Positions 1-11,539 of a stretch of DNA of 64,000 nt are shown in pieces; the stretch's first letter is position 1; each line of letters opens with the position of its first letter. The notes under the pieces were generated by a model. The model was not told the DNA's origin and made no database searches. It worked only from the letters and a program-made list of their open reading frames with translations. Position numbers and translations under genes: made by a program. The DNA lies in assembly GCA_004369045.1 (NCBI GenBank), contig ML213504.1, positions 221,653 through 285,652 of the forward strand, read 5' to 3'. This DNA is from Heliocybe sulcata. Its lineage: Eukaryota > Basidiomycota > Agaricomycetes > Gloeophyllales > Gloeophyllaceae.

Positions 1-2557
1 TGAGCTCTTCCTCCAAGAAATCGACGTCAACCAGTATATTCGAGATGGCGTTCTCATTGATCATGGGAATGTTGGGTCCCGTCAAGAAGTCCTGCATCAC
101 CCCGCTAATCAGTACATTTCCCCGCCATCTACAATCTCGCTGCACTCACCATAAGACAGCTTGCAATATAATTGACCGCGCCCTGGTACGCCTCATTTTT
201 ATAGTTGTCCTTGATGACCAGCGAGTCGAGGACCGTCGTGAGCCAGTTGAACAGCTCGTAAAGGTACACGCTGGGCGCGCTTTCCCGGGTCGCGGGCGTC
301 CAGTCGTACTCAGAGAGCTCGAAGAAGTCGTCGAGCTTGGAAGTAATCAGGGAGGTAATGCGGGCAAGTGACTTGGAGATTGTGGAGGCAAAGGAGGATT
401 GGGCCGCCCTGCCATAGATATGGGGGGTAAGCGGGGATATGGGAAAGGAGAAAAAGGGTGTACTTGAGGCCTGGGATGGTACCCTCGATCTCGGTGCACG
501 CCACCTGGAAGTGCTCGAGGTTCGTCACCATCTGCGCAATCTGCGTGAGCGTGCTCGTCGTTGCGAGCCTTCTCGCGATGTTCTCGCTGATATCTGTCGA
601 CAAGAGCGAGTCCAGGGCCTGGAAAAAATTCAGGACAATCTCCCAGCGATGACGGAATGTGCGATGCCCACCTTGCCCAAGAGCTCGTCGACATTGCGCT
701 GGTGCTGCGAGACGCCATCGACGAACTGGTAGAAGCGCTCGATGAACGTGTGAATCTGGAGGAAGTAGGTCGTCCAAGTCAGCCTCTCAGTCGAAAACAG
801 GACACAATATAAAGAGCCCACCGATTGGCAGCAGAGGTAAAAGCTCTGGGACCAGGGTAGGACTAGTGGTAGCGGAGCTCTGTAAAAGTGCGAATGTCAA
901 GTCGGGAACTTTGTTAGAGTGCAGGATGAAAAGGAAAGGAGGGCTTACCGAAGTAGCTCCTCCCGCTCGGACTTGCTAATCCACACGACTTCAAAAACGG
1001 CGTCGCGTTCTTGCGCGCTGTCGACTTGCATGGGAGTGGAGTCGTCTTGCAAGAGGATCTAAGGTTGGATTGTGGAAGAGTTAGACTAAGTGAGAAAGAG
1101 AAAGGAAGGAGGGTGCTCACATCGTCGAAACGCTTCTTGAACTGTTTCTCGAGGAGACTTGCGTACCGCTCGAACAAGAGGAGGATAAAAGCGTACATGT
1201 TCGTTGTGTTGTACTCGTAAGCCTGGTGTTCCGAAGTAAGTCATTGAAAGATAACTTAGATGATGCATCCGACCTCCATCGTCATAGCGAAGCCAATCAG
1301 CAGCTCCTTCGCCTTACTGAACTCATCTGGATTTGTCTCTCTCTTCAGCGCATAGTCAATCAAATCAGTGAGTCTGCCAGTTAAAGTGTCCCAAAGCTCC
1401 TCGACATCTCTTTCGGAGCGGAACGTGCCCGTCGTCTTGAGGACGTGCGTTTCGATGATGAAGTACCCCGAAATTTCGTTCAGGAGGTTTGATAGAGCTG
1501 AGATGGATAAGGGCGACGGGAGAATAAGGTCGGATTGGGCCTTGCGGTCGGCTTGGTATGATTTCCGGAGTTCATCCAGGGAGTCGAGGGCAGTGTAGAT
1601 GTGGATGCATTGGTAGAGGGGTTTGAAGTCGACCGTGACGTTCTCATTGTTGAGCGCATCGACTGGATGTGCCCGTGAAACTCAAGGACAAGGGAGTAGA
1701 TACAAGGCTACCCACACTCAGTCTTTTCATAGGTCACCCATTCGACTGCGCTACCGACCCGTGTCGAGCGTAGCATAGGGTCTCTCTCGCGTCGGGTTTT
1801 CCAGCGCTTCACGCGGACGTCCATAGCTTCGAAAGCAAGTTCTCCGACTTGGCCACTTATGTTTCGGATGTCCAGGAGCCACTGTTTCGTGGAGGCAGTG
1901 ACGGCGTCTTTGATCTGGCCACGGAGGGACGGTAGTGATGACAGCAAGTGCTGAAAGAAGGGCGTCTGGGACAGGGATGTAGGGGGCATACTTTGTATGT
2001 CTTCTAGGGACTGTAGTTATATTATGGTGCGTGTAACGACATACAGCGTGAGGTAGATGACGGACCCTAAGAGCACTCCAGTACTTCCCCTCTTGCACCA
2101 TTTCGCCAACGCGGTTGACGACGTCAAGAACCCGAAGGCATGCCTGGAGATTGTCAATAGCCTCGTCCAAGTTCGCCGCCGTCTTCTTGGACTGCAGGAG
2201 CGCCCTCTTCTTCTCTACCAGTCCACGCCCGACCTGGGCGACGTTGCCATCTAGCGTCGTGATGCGCTCCCGCAGGTTCTTTGTATAGGACTTGATAGTG
2301 AACAATGTCGACACAGATGAGATAAAGTCCTGGTAGTTCTCGCCGCATATCCTTTCTATTTCAGCATCCTTGGACTCGATCAGGCCTTGCACTGTCCGCA
2401 GATACGCCTCCTGCTGTCTGTTCTGGTGGATTTGCTTGATGATAGGGCCGAGCTGCTCGAGGTTCTCCGACGAAGACTGGGGGTCGAGGAGGTGGATTTG
2501 CTGAAGTTGCTGGTCGATGTTCTCCTGCGTGAACTGCGGCCTTCGACGAGGAGGCAT
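1..2557 (-). CDS. SEC15: Exocyst complex subunit Sec15 (EXOC6), 3'-truncated by the window edge
   Basis: Sec15 is a subunit of the octameric exocyst, which tethers secretory vesicles to the plasma membrane and is an effector of the Rab GTPase Sec4. The start ATG is at 2555-2557. The first exon (2066-2557) encodes the conserved N-terminal coiled-coil region, with pieces such as FISSVSTLFTIKSYTKNLRE and a LRVLDVVNRVGEM segment. A 55-bp intron (2011-2065) follows. Later exons in other frames carry the helical-bundle body and C-terminal segments, for example ENIARRLATTSTLTQIAQMV and YNEAYQGAVNYIASCLMDFL-like stretches near 140-600. The frame is still open at base 1, so only a short C-terminal tail is missing. 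It diverges from the GlnRS gene over about 290 bp. Family assignment rests on recognised similarity; exon joins downstream of about 1700 were only partly checked. Confidence 0.87.
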
Positions 2558-2845
2558 GGCTGGTCGGCTTCACGAAGTCGTCGGTGCCGGACTCGAGTCT
2601 AATCTCTACGGCAGCAAGTGCCTATTACTTGCAATGCGACGATGACGAGGGCGAAGCGCCAGAATAAGTGAGGAAGAGAGGGCGTGCTGCCGTAGTATTA
2701 TAACGAAACGAGCTTTGATGGCTATAGCATCTATGTATAGATCTATTGACAGTCGCGTGCTATATTTAGCGCGTCTATCGATCTTGACTCGGATTTCGCT
2801 GCAAAGGCACTTCTTCTCGTATTCTAGTCTCTTCTCTCAACCGCC

Positions 2846-5677
2846 ATGGGACCTCCCAAACCGAAAGCAAGCCTGTCGAATGCGGATGTTGAGGACCTCA
2901 TCACCCTCTTCAAGACGATCGGACTTGCCCAGTCCAAGGCTGCTGAAGCTGCAAAGAACGCGAAGAGTGCTGCTATCCTGAAGGAGCTTATCGAAAAGCA
3001 CAACCTCACTGCGAAGGGTCTGGATGAAAAGCAGGGTACTCTGACTGCCGCTCTTGCTGTTCAAGGTTCGAAGCTGGAGCAAGGCCAGAGGAGCTACGCT
3101 TTGGACGCTATTTTGGACGAGAGACTAAAGAGCACAGATCAGGTTAGCGGTGAGTAGAATAGTGCTATCTATGAAATTCGGTATCCTGACGTGACCATAT
3201 GCTAAGCTGCTGTGAAATACCTTGATTCGCATCCTCTACCCGTGGATCAGACAGAGTTTGATCGGGAATGTGGTGTTGGTCTGTCATACCCTGCTAAGAA
3301 GGAACCCTCGGTTGCTGATTATTTATTAGGATATAGCATCACTCCCGAGGAACTGTACGCCAAGGTTACCGAATACGTCTCCTCCAGTGCTGTATCGGCC
3401 TGGAACAATCTCGGGTCAGCTATTGGCTCATTGAAGGGCACCTCTGAGCTCCGTTGGGCAAATCCTCTAGAGCTTAAGGCTACTGTTGAAAGAGCCTTCG
3501 TTGAAAAGCTTGGTCCAAAAGAGGCTGCCAAAGGGAAGGCCAAGGTATGTTCAGGCCTGATATCTTCACTCAACTCATAGCTCATGGTACAGCTTACTCT
3601 TCTATTAGGAGGCGAAGAAGGATGCACCTTCAAAACCCGGCACCCAAGCTGCTGCGCCTATATCAGAGGCATCTACCTCTAGCGTCTTCGAACAAGGCTT
3701 CCTCGGTTCCCTCCACAAAGTCGGTGAGAACCCTCAAATCCGCGAAGACCTCCGCCAAGCCCACCTCGCCTTCACTAAAGGCAAAGTTCACACCCGGTTT
3801 CCGCCCGAGCCCAACGGTTACCTACATATCGGGCACTCCCGAGCGATCTTTGTGAACTTTGGGTATGCGGCGCACCACGGCGGCCGGTGTTACTTGAGGT
3901 ACGATGATACGAACCCGGAGAAGGAGGAGGCAAGGTATTTTGAGAGTATATTGGAGATGGTGAGGTGGCTTGGGTATGAGCCGTGGAAGATCACGTATTC
4001 GAGTGATAATTTCCAAAGGCTGTATGAGTTGGCTGTGGAGTTGATTAAGAGGGATAAGGGGTACGTCTGCAATTGCACACGTATGTATGCTTTCCTGCCT
4101 TTTACGCTTCTACATGCTAATGCAAGATATGGTCTTATAGCGGAGCAAATCAAAGCCAACCGCGGTGGCGAGACGCGCGGTCCCCGAATTGCTTGTGCGC
4201 ACAGGACGCGACCCATCTCTGAATCTCTGGCCGAGTTTGAGAAGATGAAGAACGGCGAATACAAGCCCGCCCAAGCCGTCCTCCGAATGAAACAGGATCT
4301 GGAAGATGGAAACCCTCAGATGTGGGATGTCATTGCGTATCGAGTGCTAGAGAGCCCACACCATAAGACGGGCGCCCACTGGAAGATTTATCCAACGTAT
4401 GACTTCACACACTGTTTGTGTGATAGCTTTGAGAACATCACGTACGTCGCTTCCATGTCATTACTTGGCATGCCGTCCTGACATTTCATCTATTTCGCAG
4501 ACATTCATTATGCACCACAGAGTTCGTTGCGTCTCGTCAATCGTACGAATGGCTCTGTGACGCCGTCGAGGTCTACAAGCCTCGGCAATCTGAATATGGC
4601 AGGCTCAATATCGAAGGGACTGTCATGTCCAAGCGTAAAATCTTGGCATTGGTCAACGAAGGATATGTCACAGGCTGGGACGATCCGCGACTCTACACCC
4701 TCATTGCGCTGCGGCGACGAGGCATCCCACCGGGTGCGATCATCTCCTTTGTGAGCGGGCTAGGAGTCTCGACGGCCGGCAGCAACATCCAGGAGGCGCG
4801 CTTCGACCAGAGCGTCCGGAGCTATTTGGAGAGTAGTGCGCCCAGATTGCTCATGGTCGTCAGCCCGCTGAAGGTGACTATCGAGAACATGCCGGACGGG
4901 GAGGTTGTATGGGTGGAGAAGCCGTTGCATCCGAAGGTTCCAGAGCTTGGCACGTCGAGGATACCGTTTGCGAAGCATATATACATCGACAAGGAGGACT
5001 TCCGGACGGTTGATAGCAAGGATTACTTCCGCCTCGCACCCAACAAGACGGTCGGCCTGTTCCAGGGGCCGCACCCCATTACCTGCACATCGGTTAAGAC
5101 GGACTCTGCCACAGGAGAGGTGACGGAGCTCATCTGCAGACTGGAGGACGGGAAGGACGGAAAAGCGCCTGCGAAGCCGAAGGCATTTATCCAGTGGGTT
5201 GCGGAGATCCCCGAGGTAGGCAGCCCCGTGCGCGTCGACGAGATGCGCATATTCCACCGTCTGTTCAAGAGCGACAACCCCTCGGCGGCGCAACCCGATT
5301 TCCGCGCGGATATCAATTCAAGCAGCTTGGAGGTGGTGAAAGGCGCGATGGTTGAGGTCGGCTTCTGGGACCTTGCGAAGAAGGCGTATGAGCATGCGAA
5401 GGGAGAGAGTATGGAGAGGACGGAGAAGGCCAAGAAGAGCACAGGAGATGGTGAGCGTGTGGGTGATGGGACGCCGGTGGCAACGAGCGAGCAGCTGGTG
5501 GGGAAGGAGTGTGTGAGATTCCAGGGCTTGAGGGTGGCGTATTTCGCGTTGGATAAGGATGCGAGAGTGGCGTGCTTGGATGAGATTCCGGACGCCAAAC
5601 CCGGACGCAGGGCCAACGATTTTATTGTGCTGAATAGGATTGTGAGTTTAAAGGAGGATTCAGGAAAGTCAGCATAG
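2846..5677 (+). CDS. GLN4: Glutaminyl-tRNA synthetase, cytosolic
   Basis: Class I aminoacyl-tRNA synthetase that charges tRNA-Gln with glutamine. Five exons (2846-3149, 3207-3544, 3609-4080, 4141-4441, 4501-5677) join in frame to 863 residues. The N-terminal part is the eukaryote-specific helical tRNA-binding appendix, with a Lys/Ala-rich linker around 3609-3700. The catalytic core has the HIGH signature ([20 protein letters not shown]) and [10 protein letters not shown]. The KMSKS-type loop is VMSKRKI at about 4623-4645. The C-terminal beta-barrel anticodon-binding region ends with [19 protein letters not shown]. Length and motif order match fungal Gln4. No mitochondrial presequence is visible. 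A long antisense frame over 5023-5808 is a shadow. Sec15 lies divergently upstream. Confidence 0.96.
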
Positions 5678-5995
5678 TCGTTATCTGTATCCGTATGAAC
5701 GTTCATTAGTTTAGATTTCATTCTCGTCAGTATTGATTTTGTACTACGCAAACCTGCTGCTTTGGCTCGAGCGCGATTCGGGGTCCCGGGCGCGTCGCGA
5801 CTTGTCACACGACGGTCACATACATGTCAGCCGCGAAGAAGTTCGACTTCCTCTTGGCTTCCTCTTTCCCTCAACCTCTTCCTCTGCTACTTTCTCTACC
5901 GCAGCTCTCGCCGCATAGCTGGCTATTTGGCACATCTTCCCAGTTCTCGGACTTCTACTGACTCTCCTTCTCGTTGTCGGGTCTGCCACAGCAAT
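5678..5995. other. Intergenic: GlnRS 3' end and NYN gene promoter
   Basis: This 318-bp spacer lies between two genes read in the same direction. It must hold the GlnRS 3' UTR and polyadenylation signals and the promoter of the NYN gene. CT-rich stretches such as CTTCCTCTTTCCCTC near 5855-5890 resemble the pyrimidine-rich tracts often seen upstream of fungal start sites. I see no further gene or repeat. Confidence 0.4.
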
Positions 5996-7988
5996 ATGTC
6001 AACTATCAGTCAGGAGAGCGTCTCCATCTTTTGGGATTTCGGTAGCTATCCATCCCTAAATCCAACGGCATCCTCTTTTTCATTCTTTTTGTAGAGAACT
6101 GCACACCTTCCTCCAGTCTAGATGCTGTCGCCCTAACGGAGAACATTCGCCATATAGCGAACAGATTCGGCAAGGTCACTTCGTTCAAGGCATACATAGA
6201 CCTCGGTCTCCTCTCTACAAAAGTCAAACCAGTTACCTTCCGCGCACAGCTGCAGGCATCTGGCGTGTTGTTGATCGACACCCCCCACCGCAACTCGAAA
6301 GAAGTAGCTGACAAGGTCATAATTGGTGTGTCATCTTCCACGTTCGTGTGACGCTGATGATGACCTCCATGTCAGTGGACATGCTCGCCTGGGCTATGGA
6401 GACTAAGGCACCAGCTACCGTGATACTCATTACTGGGGACTCCGACTTCGCTTACGCGGTCTCTGTCTTGCGAATGAGGCTATACCGCGTCGTGCTCATC
6501 ACGCCCAGGATATCGTCGACGATCAGGATCTCTGCCTGCCTAACCTTTTCCTGGGAGTCTAATATTTTGCCTCCTAAACCTGTACAACGGAAGGCAATTA
6601 GGTGGCATGAGGACGACCTTGCTTCGGTCATCAAGCCTCATTCGTCTCTGACAGCTCCTAGAAGGTCTTGGGAAGCTGCAGAAGCTGACATACGGACGCT
6701 GATATCAAGCCCGCAAGGAAGCGAGCGCCCGCGACCTGCCGAACGCCGCAATTCTCTGGACCGAGCGCAGTGCAATGTTGTGAGGACCATGGCTACTGCG
6801 GTCAAACGACGTCTCAATGAAGCTCACTCTGATGATGAAGAACCATCAAAGCGCCTTTGTAAGAAAACACTATCCGTGGAAGAACATCGCTGTCCTCCTG
6901 AACGTGTCCTTCGCACAGCTCCGGTGGCATCGGAAGCTCGCAAGGTGCCGTCCTTCGAGAAACTCCCCAGGACTTCGGTAGGGCTGGCTCCTTCAGCATC
7001 TGTGGCTCCGGGTCCTCTTGCAGTACTCGACTGTCGGTTGACCGCCAGCACTTTCCCTGCATCCGCCCCACGCGCCCCACTTGGCCTAAGCTCTCGTCTC
7101 TTTACTAGTGCCGTCTCTTCGTCAACTCCAAAAGAGCCGCCGGAATCGGGCCACCATCTATCTGCTAGTGTTTCCTCTTCCTCATCCAAGGTTGCCAGCT
7201 ACTCTGGTCCAGATTTGCCTTCTAGTGGCTCCTCTTACCCTACCTCGGACACCCTGGTGCACTCAAGCTCGTCTCTTTCTCAGTCTGCTGGTCCTTCTCC
7301 TCTATCTAGCCCTATCGAAATACCCAGGATCACTAGTTCAGATTTGCCAATGCCTGGTATAGCAGGACTCGATTACACCACACCGAGGAAGCTGCCTTCG
7401 TTCCGCAAGCACAGCGATCCTGTTTTTCAGTCTAATCAAGCATCTGCACCTTCGAAATCGTCGAGCGAGGCTGGTGGCGTTCCCTGCGCCGCGCAGCAAG
7501 CTAAGCAGACTCGTCCGCCTTTGTCTGAGAAGAATGGAAGCTCGCGGGTTTTGACACAGGTCAAGAAGGACGGCGACGCGGTCAGAACTCAATCGAAGTC
7601 CTCGTCTGGCGGTTTGTGCGCAGATTTCGTCTCCCGGGACCGGCATACGATACAGATTCGGAATGATTCGGAAAAGAACATCCCGCGCGAGTTCCTCCCC
7701 TTGGCTCGTGCTCTTGAATGGTTCCGGGTGACAGGAGAGAACTGTGCGGATACGGCAAAGATCGAGGAGACTATAGCCACCCTCAGTCAACATCCCATTG
7801 AGAAGATATACCAAGATGCGAACGTGCGGAAGCTGAGGCAGTATCTGGAGTTAGCGGTATTGGCGGGTATTGCGGTGAAGACCAGGGGGAGGTCGTGTGC
7901 TTGCATGTCGATGCATCTGTATTTGCATCCCAAGTGGCATGGGTGGGTGCCTGGGATGAATTACTCGAGGTTTTTGAAGTGGGCGTAG
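5996..7988 (+). CDS. NYN-domain protein (PIN-like, putative RNase)
   Basis: NYN domains belong to the PIN-like nuclease fold, and members such as MARF1/limkain-b1 act in RNA metabolism. Three exons (5996-6041, 6095-6325, 6376-7988) join in frame to 629 residues. The domain occupies roughly residues 10-150. It starts with WDFENC, where the first acidic residue follows a hydrophobic strand. Next comes NSKEVADKVIIVDMLAWA, and then the ILITGDSDFAYAV strand, so the three usual Asp positions are present. A Ser/Pro-rich, probably disordered linker covers about residues 190-480. A folded helical C-terminal region follows (FLPLARALEWFRVTGEN through YLELAVLAGIAVKT). That region is not one I can name. 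Substrate is unknown, and RNase activity is inferred from the conserved acids. Confidence 0.8.
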
Positions 7989-8299
7989 GTTGCTGTGATG
8001 TTCGACTACCATCCACATCTCTACATTTCTACTCTTCTATTTTATGTGTCTGATTTGTCTATATTGTCATTATTCCATGTAAACACACTATGATTTAACG
8101 ATACCCATGAGCGGCCTTCCCGGTGATTTCCTTATCGGTCGATCATAACAGTGACGCTTGCGAAGAGTGCGGCGCAGTGCATCGCTACTGGTTCAGCCAC
8201 CTACGGAATACCTCTACGCTGGAGGCTCCTGTGTCCTACATATAACCCTATCAGCTTCAGTTCATCCTTTTCTTACGCCCTGCTTGACGAACAACGTAG

Positions 8300-9172
8300 A
8301 TGATGGCAAGCTTTATGAGCTACTTTGGTGCGCGGAAGGACGCGAAGCAGGCGGCACGAGAAGCTATCGTTGGCCTGAGGCAGCAGCTGCAACTCATAGA
8401 GAAGAAGGAAGAGTACTTGCAGAAGAAGATTGAGGAGGAGACTAAGAAGGCCAAGGCGAACGCTGTTACGAACAAGAACAGTGAGTGGGGTCTCCCGACG
8501 CTCAAATGTCACTCATATGGACCAGAGTGATCTACGTCAGTCGCAAAGCAGGCTTTGATACGGAGAAAGGCGCATGAAACGGAGCTCGATAAATTAGCGG
8601 GGACGCGACTACAGTTAGAATCCCAGGTCAATACGCTCGAATCCGCGAACTTGAATGCGGAGACAATGGCTGCTATGAAGAAGGGCGCGGATGTATTGAA
8701 GACGATCCACGGAAACATGTGCGTGTCCAATCGCTCATGGTGGTCAAGACCTTTTCCTGATAAGACCCGCAAACTAGGACAATGGACAAGGTCGACGCTA
8801 CCATGTCTGCTATCGAGGAGCAGAGAGCGATTGCGAACGAGATCTCGGACGCAATATCAAACCCTATGAACGCTGGCATTGACATTGACGATGTGAGTAT
8901 CTTCTAACGATTCTATGTATCTCCACTGACGATTCCGATAGGAGGATTTGAAGAATGAGTTGGCGGAATTGGAGCAAGACCAGCTGAATGAGCGGTTGAT
9001 GGAGGCCGATCACGTTCCAGCACATGCCCCATCACGACCAGTCGCGGAAGGTGAGGCTATTCCCCTCCCAAGTGACGTATATTCATTTCCTGTAGCACCT
9101 CGGACAGCGATAGCAGAGGAAGACGACGAAGACGCGCAACTCAGGGAGCTACAAGCTTCTCTGGCAATGTAA
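8300..9172 (+). CDS. SNF7: ESCRT-III subunit Snf7/Vps32 (CHMP4)
   Basis: The main filament-forming ESCRT-III subunit, needed for multivesicular body budding and membrane scission on endosomes. Four exons (8300-8480, 8541-8718, 8778-8892, 8942-9172) join in frame to 234 residues. A second Met directly follows the first, so the start may be 8303. The N-terminus begins MASFMSYFGARKDAK. A basic alpha1-alpha2 hairpin follows, with AKQALIRRKAHETELDKL and the MKKGADVLKTIHGNM segment. Next come the DKVDATMSAIEEQRAIANE helix and the acidic IDDEDLKNELAELEQDQL region. The C-terminal end (EEDDEDAQLRELQASLAM) is the MIM1-type helix that binds the AAA ATPase Vps4. Length is typical of the family. Confidence 0.95.
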
Positions 9173-9632
9173 TTTACTCGCCTTTCTCTGGTATAGGACT
9201 TCAACTCCTTCTGTATACGATTTACCGCTCTGTCATCCTGCCTACTTTACACTACCCTGGTCATCTTGCCTGTGTCATATCATCTGTGTTAATATACGTC
9301 CAGTATCCCGAGCAATTGTACCATCAGTCACCTTTCTCCTGGCACGAATATGACGGTGCAGTAGCGTACGGCGCTCAGAGATGCATTAGAGACGTATCTA
9401 GGGACGAATTGCAATGATCACGAATATGCGACGACGAAGTGACGATGCTAATGCCAGAGCTAGACCAATATGTAACCAAGAGAGAGCCGAGCGTCCACTG
9501 AGGGCGTGTCTGTCTAGCTAGCCAGCGATGGAGATGTATGCATGCTTACAAACACATTAGTTGATAAGTAGTCCAGCCAGCGCGAAAGCAAAACGAAATA
9601 TTACAGTTAGGTATTATACGGTATGCTCACTG
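9173..9632. other. Convergent intergenic spacer
   Basis: A 460-bp stretch between the 3' ends of Snf7 (plus) and the Nem1-like gene (minus). It holds both 3' UTRs. No open frame, repeat or RNA gene is apparent. Confidence 0.4.
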
Positions 9633-11097
9633 TCATGAGAACCCCCTGATACCGAGAACTCGCCGGACGTCGCTCGTAAACCGTAACGAATCCAGTACAG
9701 GGAGAAGATCGAGCAGTGCCTCGTCCTGCGGATCGTCTGTCCAACCCTCGATAGGGACTCCATTGGCTGTCATGTTCGCATAGTGTTAATCAGCAGTGTT
9801 TGTTACGCGGATACAGGCAAAGCTTACCCTCGTTTATACTATAACTTATCGGTGAATTATCGACCAGGAACACCCGTGCTAAGTCTTGCTCCACTATGGA
9901 CAAGTCTTTAGAATACGAACCGTTGGGTAATTGCGTACATGACTAATTATACGAATGTATGTCAGGATGTCTAGCATGTGAGGAAAGGCGACGAAGCACG
10001 TACTTCTCGAAATAGTCGCGTCGCCAGTATGCCCCGGCCGGCGTCGAGCCAGTCAATAACTGGATCGGCGTATTCTTGCATGGACGCTGTGAAGATGACC
10101 AGGGTATACCATGTAGAGACCTGCGCCACAATACAGACGACTGATCATCTAGCAATATGTGGCAATATGAGCTCACCTTTCTGAGGAAATAGTCTACAAA
10201 CGGTCGCTTGTAGACGTGATATAACGTGCTCCTTCCACCCAGAACCACTTCTACAATCTTCCCTGCGCCCTTCTCCTTGCGGCCAAAAAGACCGCTAAAT
10301 CCGAACAAGCCCCTGCCTCTTGCCCGCGCCCCGTACATCGGCCTTGAAGTAGAGTGTATCAGCGTTTCGTCGAGATCGAGAACAAGCGTCTTCGGAAGGT
10401 GAAGAGGTGTCTTCCGGGGCAAGGGCTGCTGACGCGCGGAGGATGGCTGAGAAGCCTCGGAAGACGTGGAGGTAGATGGGGGTGTGGATTCTCTGGACGA
10501 AAGCCTGAAGTGAGAGGAGAGTGAAGCAAGGTCATCAGCAAGAACGGATGTCTCCGGCGGAGAACGGTCGACCGGGAGGAGTCTGCGATGTCCGATTGCG
10601 GAGGGTGACGGTAATAATGAATCAGGCGATTGCGGCGGAGACGACCCCTGCTGTAGTAATACATGCTTCTCATCTCTACTCTCATCCTCGCTCTCCTCTC
10701 CTGTCGCGCCTCCCAACCGCTCGACCTTCACTGCGGAGATTTCCTCGACTCTTCCTCGTGACGAGACGGCTGCCCACGCCGCGCAGACAGCATCCCAGAA
10801 CACCCAGAAGATCCGGATGAAGAAGAACCTCTGCGGCTGGGGCTCTGTGCGTCCAGCAAGATGGGTAACGGGTTCATGTATCGATTGCTTGATCGAGATT
10901 CCCTCGGTGAAGCCACCAGGCGAGGACGCGGACCGCCTCAGCGGCGAAGCAGTCCTTCTGGCCGAGTCGCTCAGCGAGAGACTGGTACAGACGCGTTTTA
11001 GAGCGCCCTCAGAGTCTCTGCGACGTCCGTGACGCTCTGGCACTTTCTGCGAGGCCAAGACATCGAATTGACGGGAGAGGTAGGTCAATGAATTCAT
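9633..11097 (-). CDS. NEM1: Nem1-like HAD-family phosphatase (CTDNEP1/Dullard type)
   Basis: Nem1, with its partner Spo7, dephosphorylates the phosphatidate phosphatase Pah1/lipin at the nuclear envelope and ER. Four exons (10177-11097, 10004-10120, 9828-9942, 9633-9766 on the minus strand) join in frame to 428 residues. A hydrophobic segment ([20 protein letters not shown], about residues 92-111) is the expected membrane anchor. A Ser/Pro-rich stretch follows. The FCP1/NIF catalytic domain then begins with [12 protein letters not shown], the DxDxT nucleophile motif. Later conserved pieces are [34 protein letters not shown] and VDNSPISY, and the end is [20 protein letters not shown]. All catalytic signatures are intact. 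Naming follows the anchor and domain order. Confidence 0.92.
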
Positions 11098-11539
11098 CCT
11101 CGCGCTTCAGAGGTCCTAGCCTTCAGAGCGTCAAGGTCGGGCCCAGCGTCCTGGCCAAACCGAGGGGACAGTCGTAAGCGCCAGGGAGATCAGCAACGGG
11201 GTACAGTGTGAGTTGGCCGGAGAAGTCGAGACACGCTGGGGTATCGCCGCATGCGCGACTGACGCCGCACGCCACCTTCGAGGCTGGTGTTCCATTTACG
11301 GACGCTGTGGCGGCTCTATATAACGTGTGGCCTGACACTGTCCGTCGATCGTCATTTTGTCCGCAGCTATGCCGTGATGGAAGAGGGTACCACGTACATT
11401 ATACGTGGCCAGAGTATAGGATCAGGAGAAAGAAGAACAGTTTAACGCGGACTAAGATGACAGCATATTCCTACTAGTAATCCCAACGTAAAAGAAGGAC
11501 CATGACTATCATGTGTGCGTGAAGCAGAAATGCCGACCA
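11098..11539. other. Intergenic: Nem1 promoter and CYB2-like 3' end
   Basis: A 442-bp spacer between two minus-strand genes, holding the Nem1 promoter and the 3' UTR of the lactate dehydrogenase. TATA-like TATATAAC lies near 11316-11325 on the plus strand. No gene is seen. Confidence 0.35.

Noticed and set aside
5023-5808. 261-codon antisense frame over the GlnRS 3' end
   Set aside because: Lies opposite a conserved catalytic gene and shows only composition-driven sequence; typical shadow frame in GC-rich DNA.
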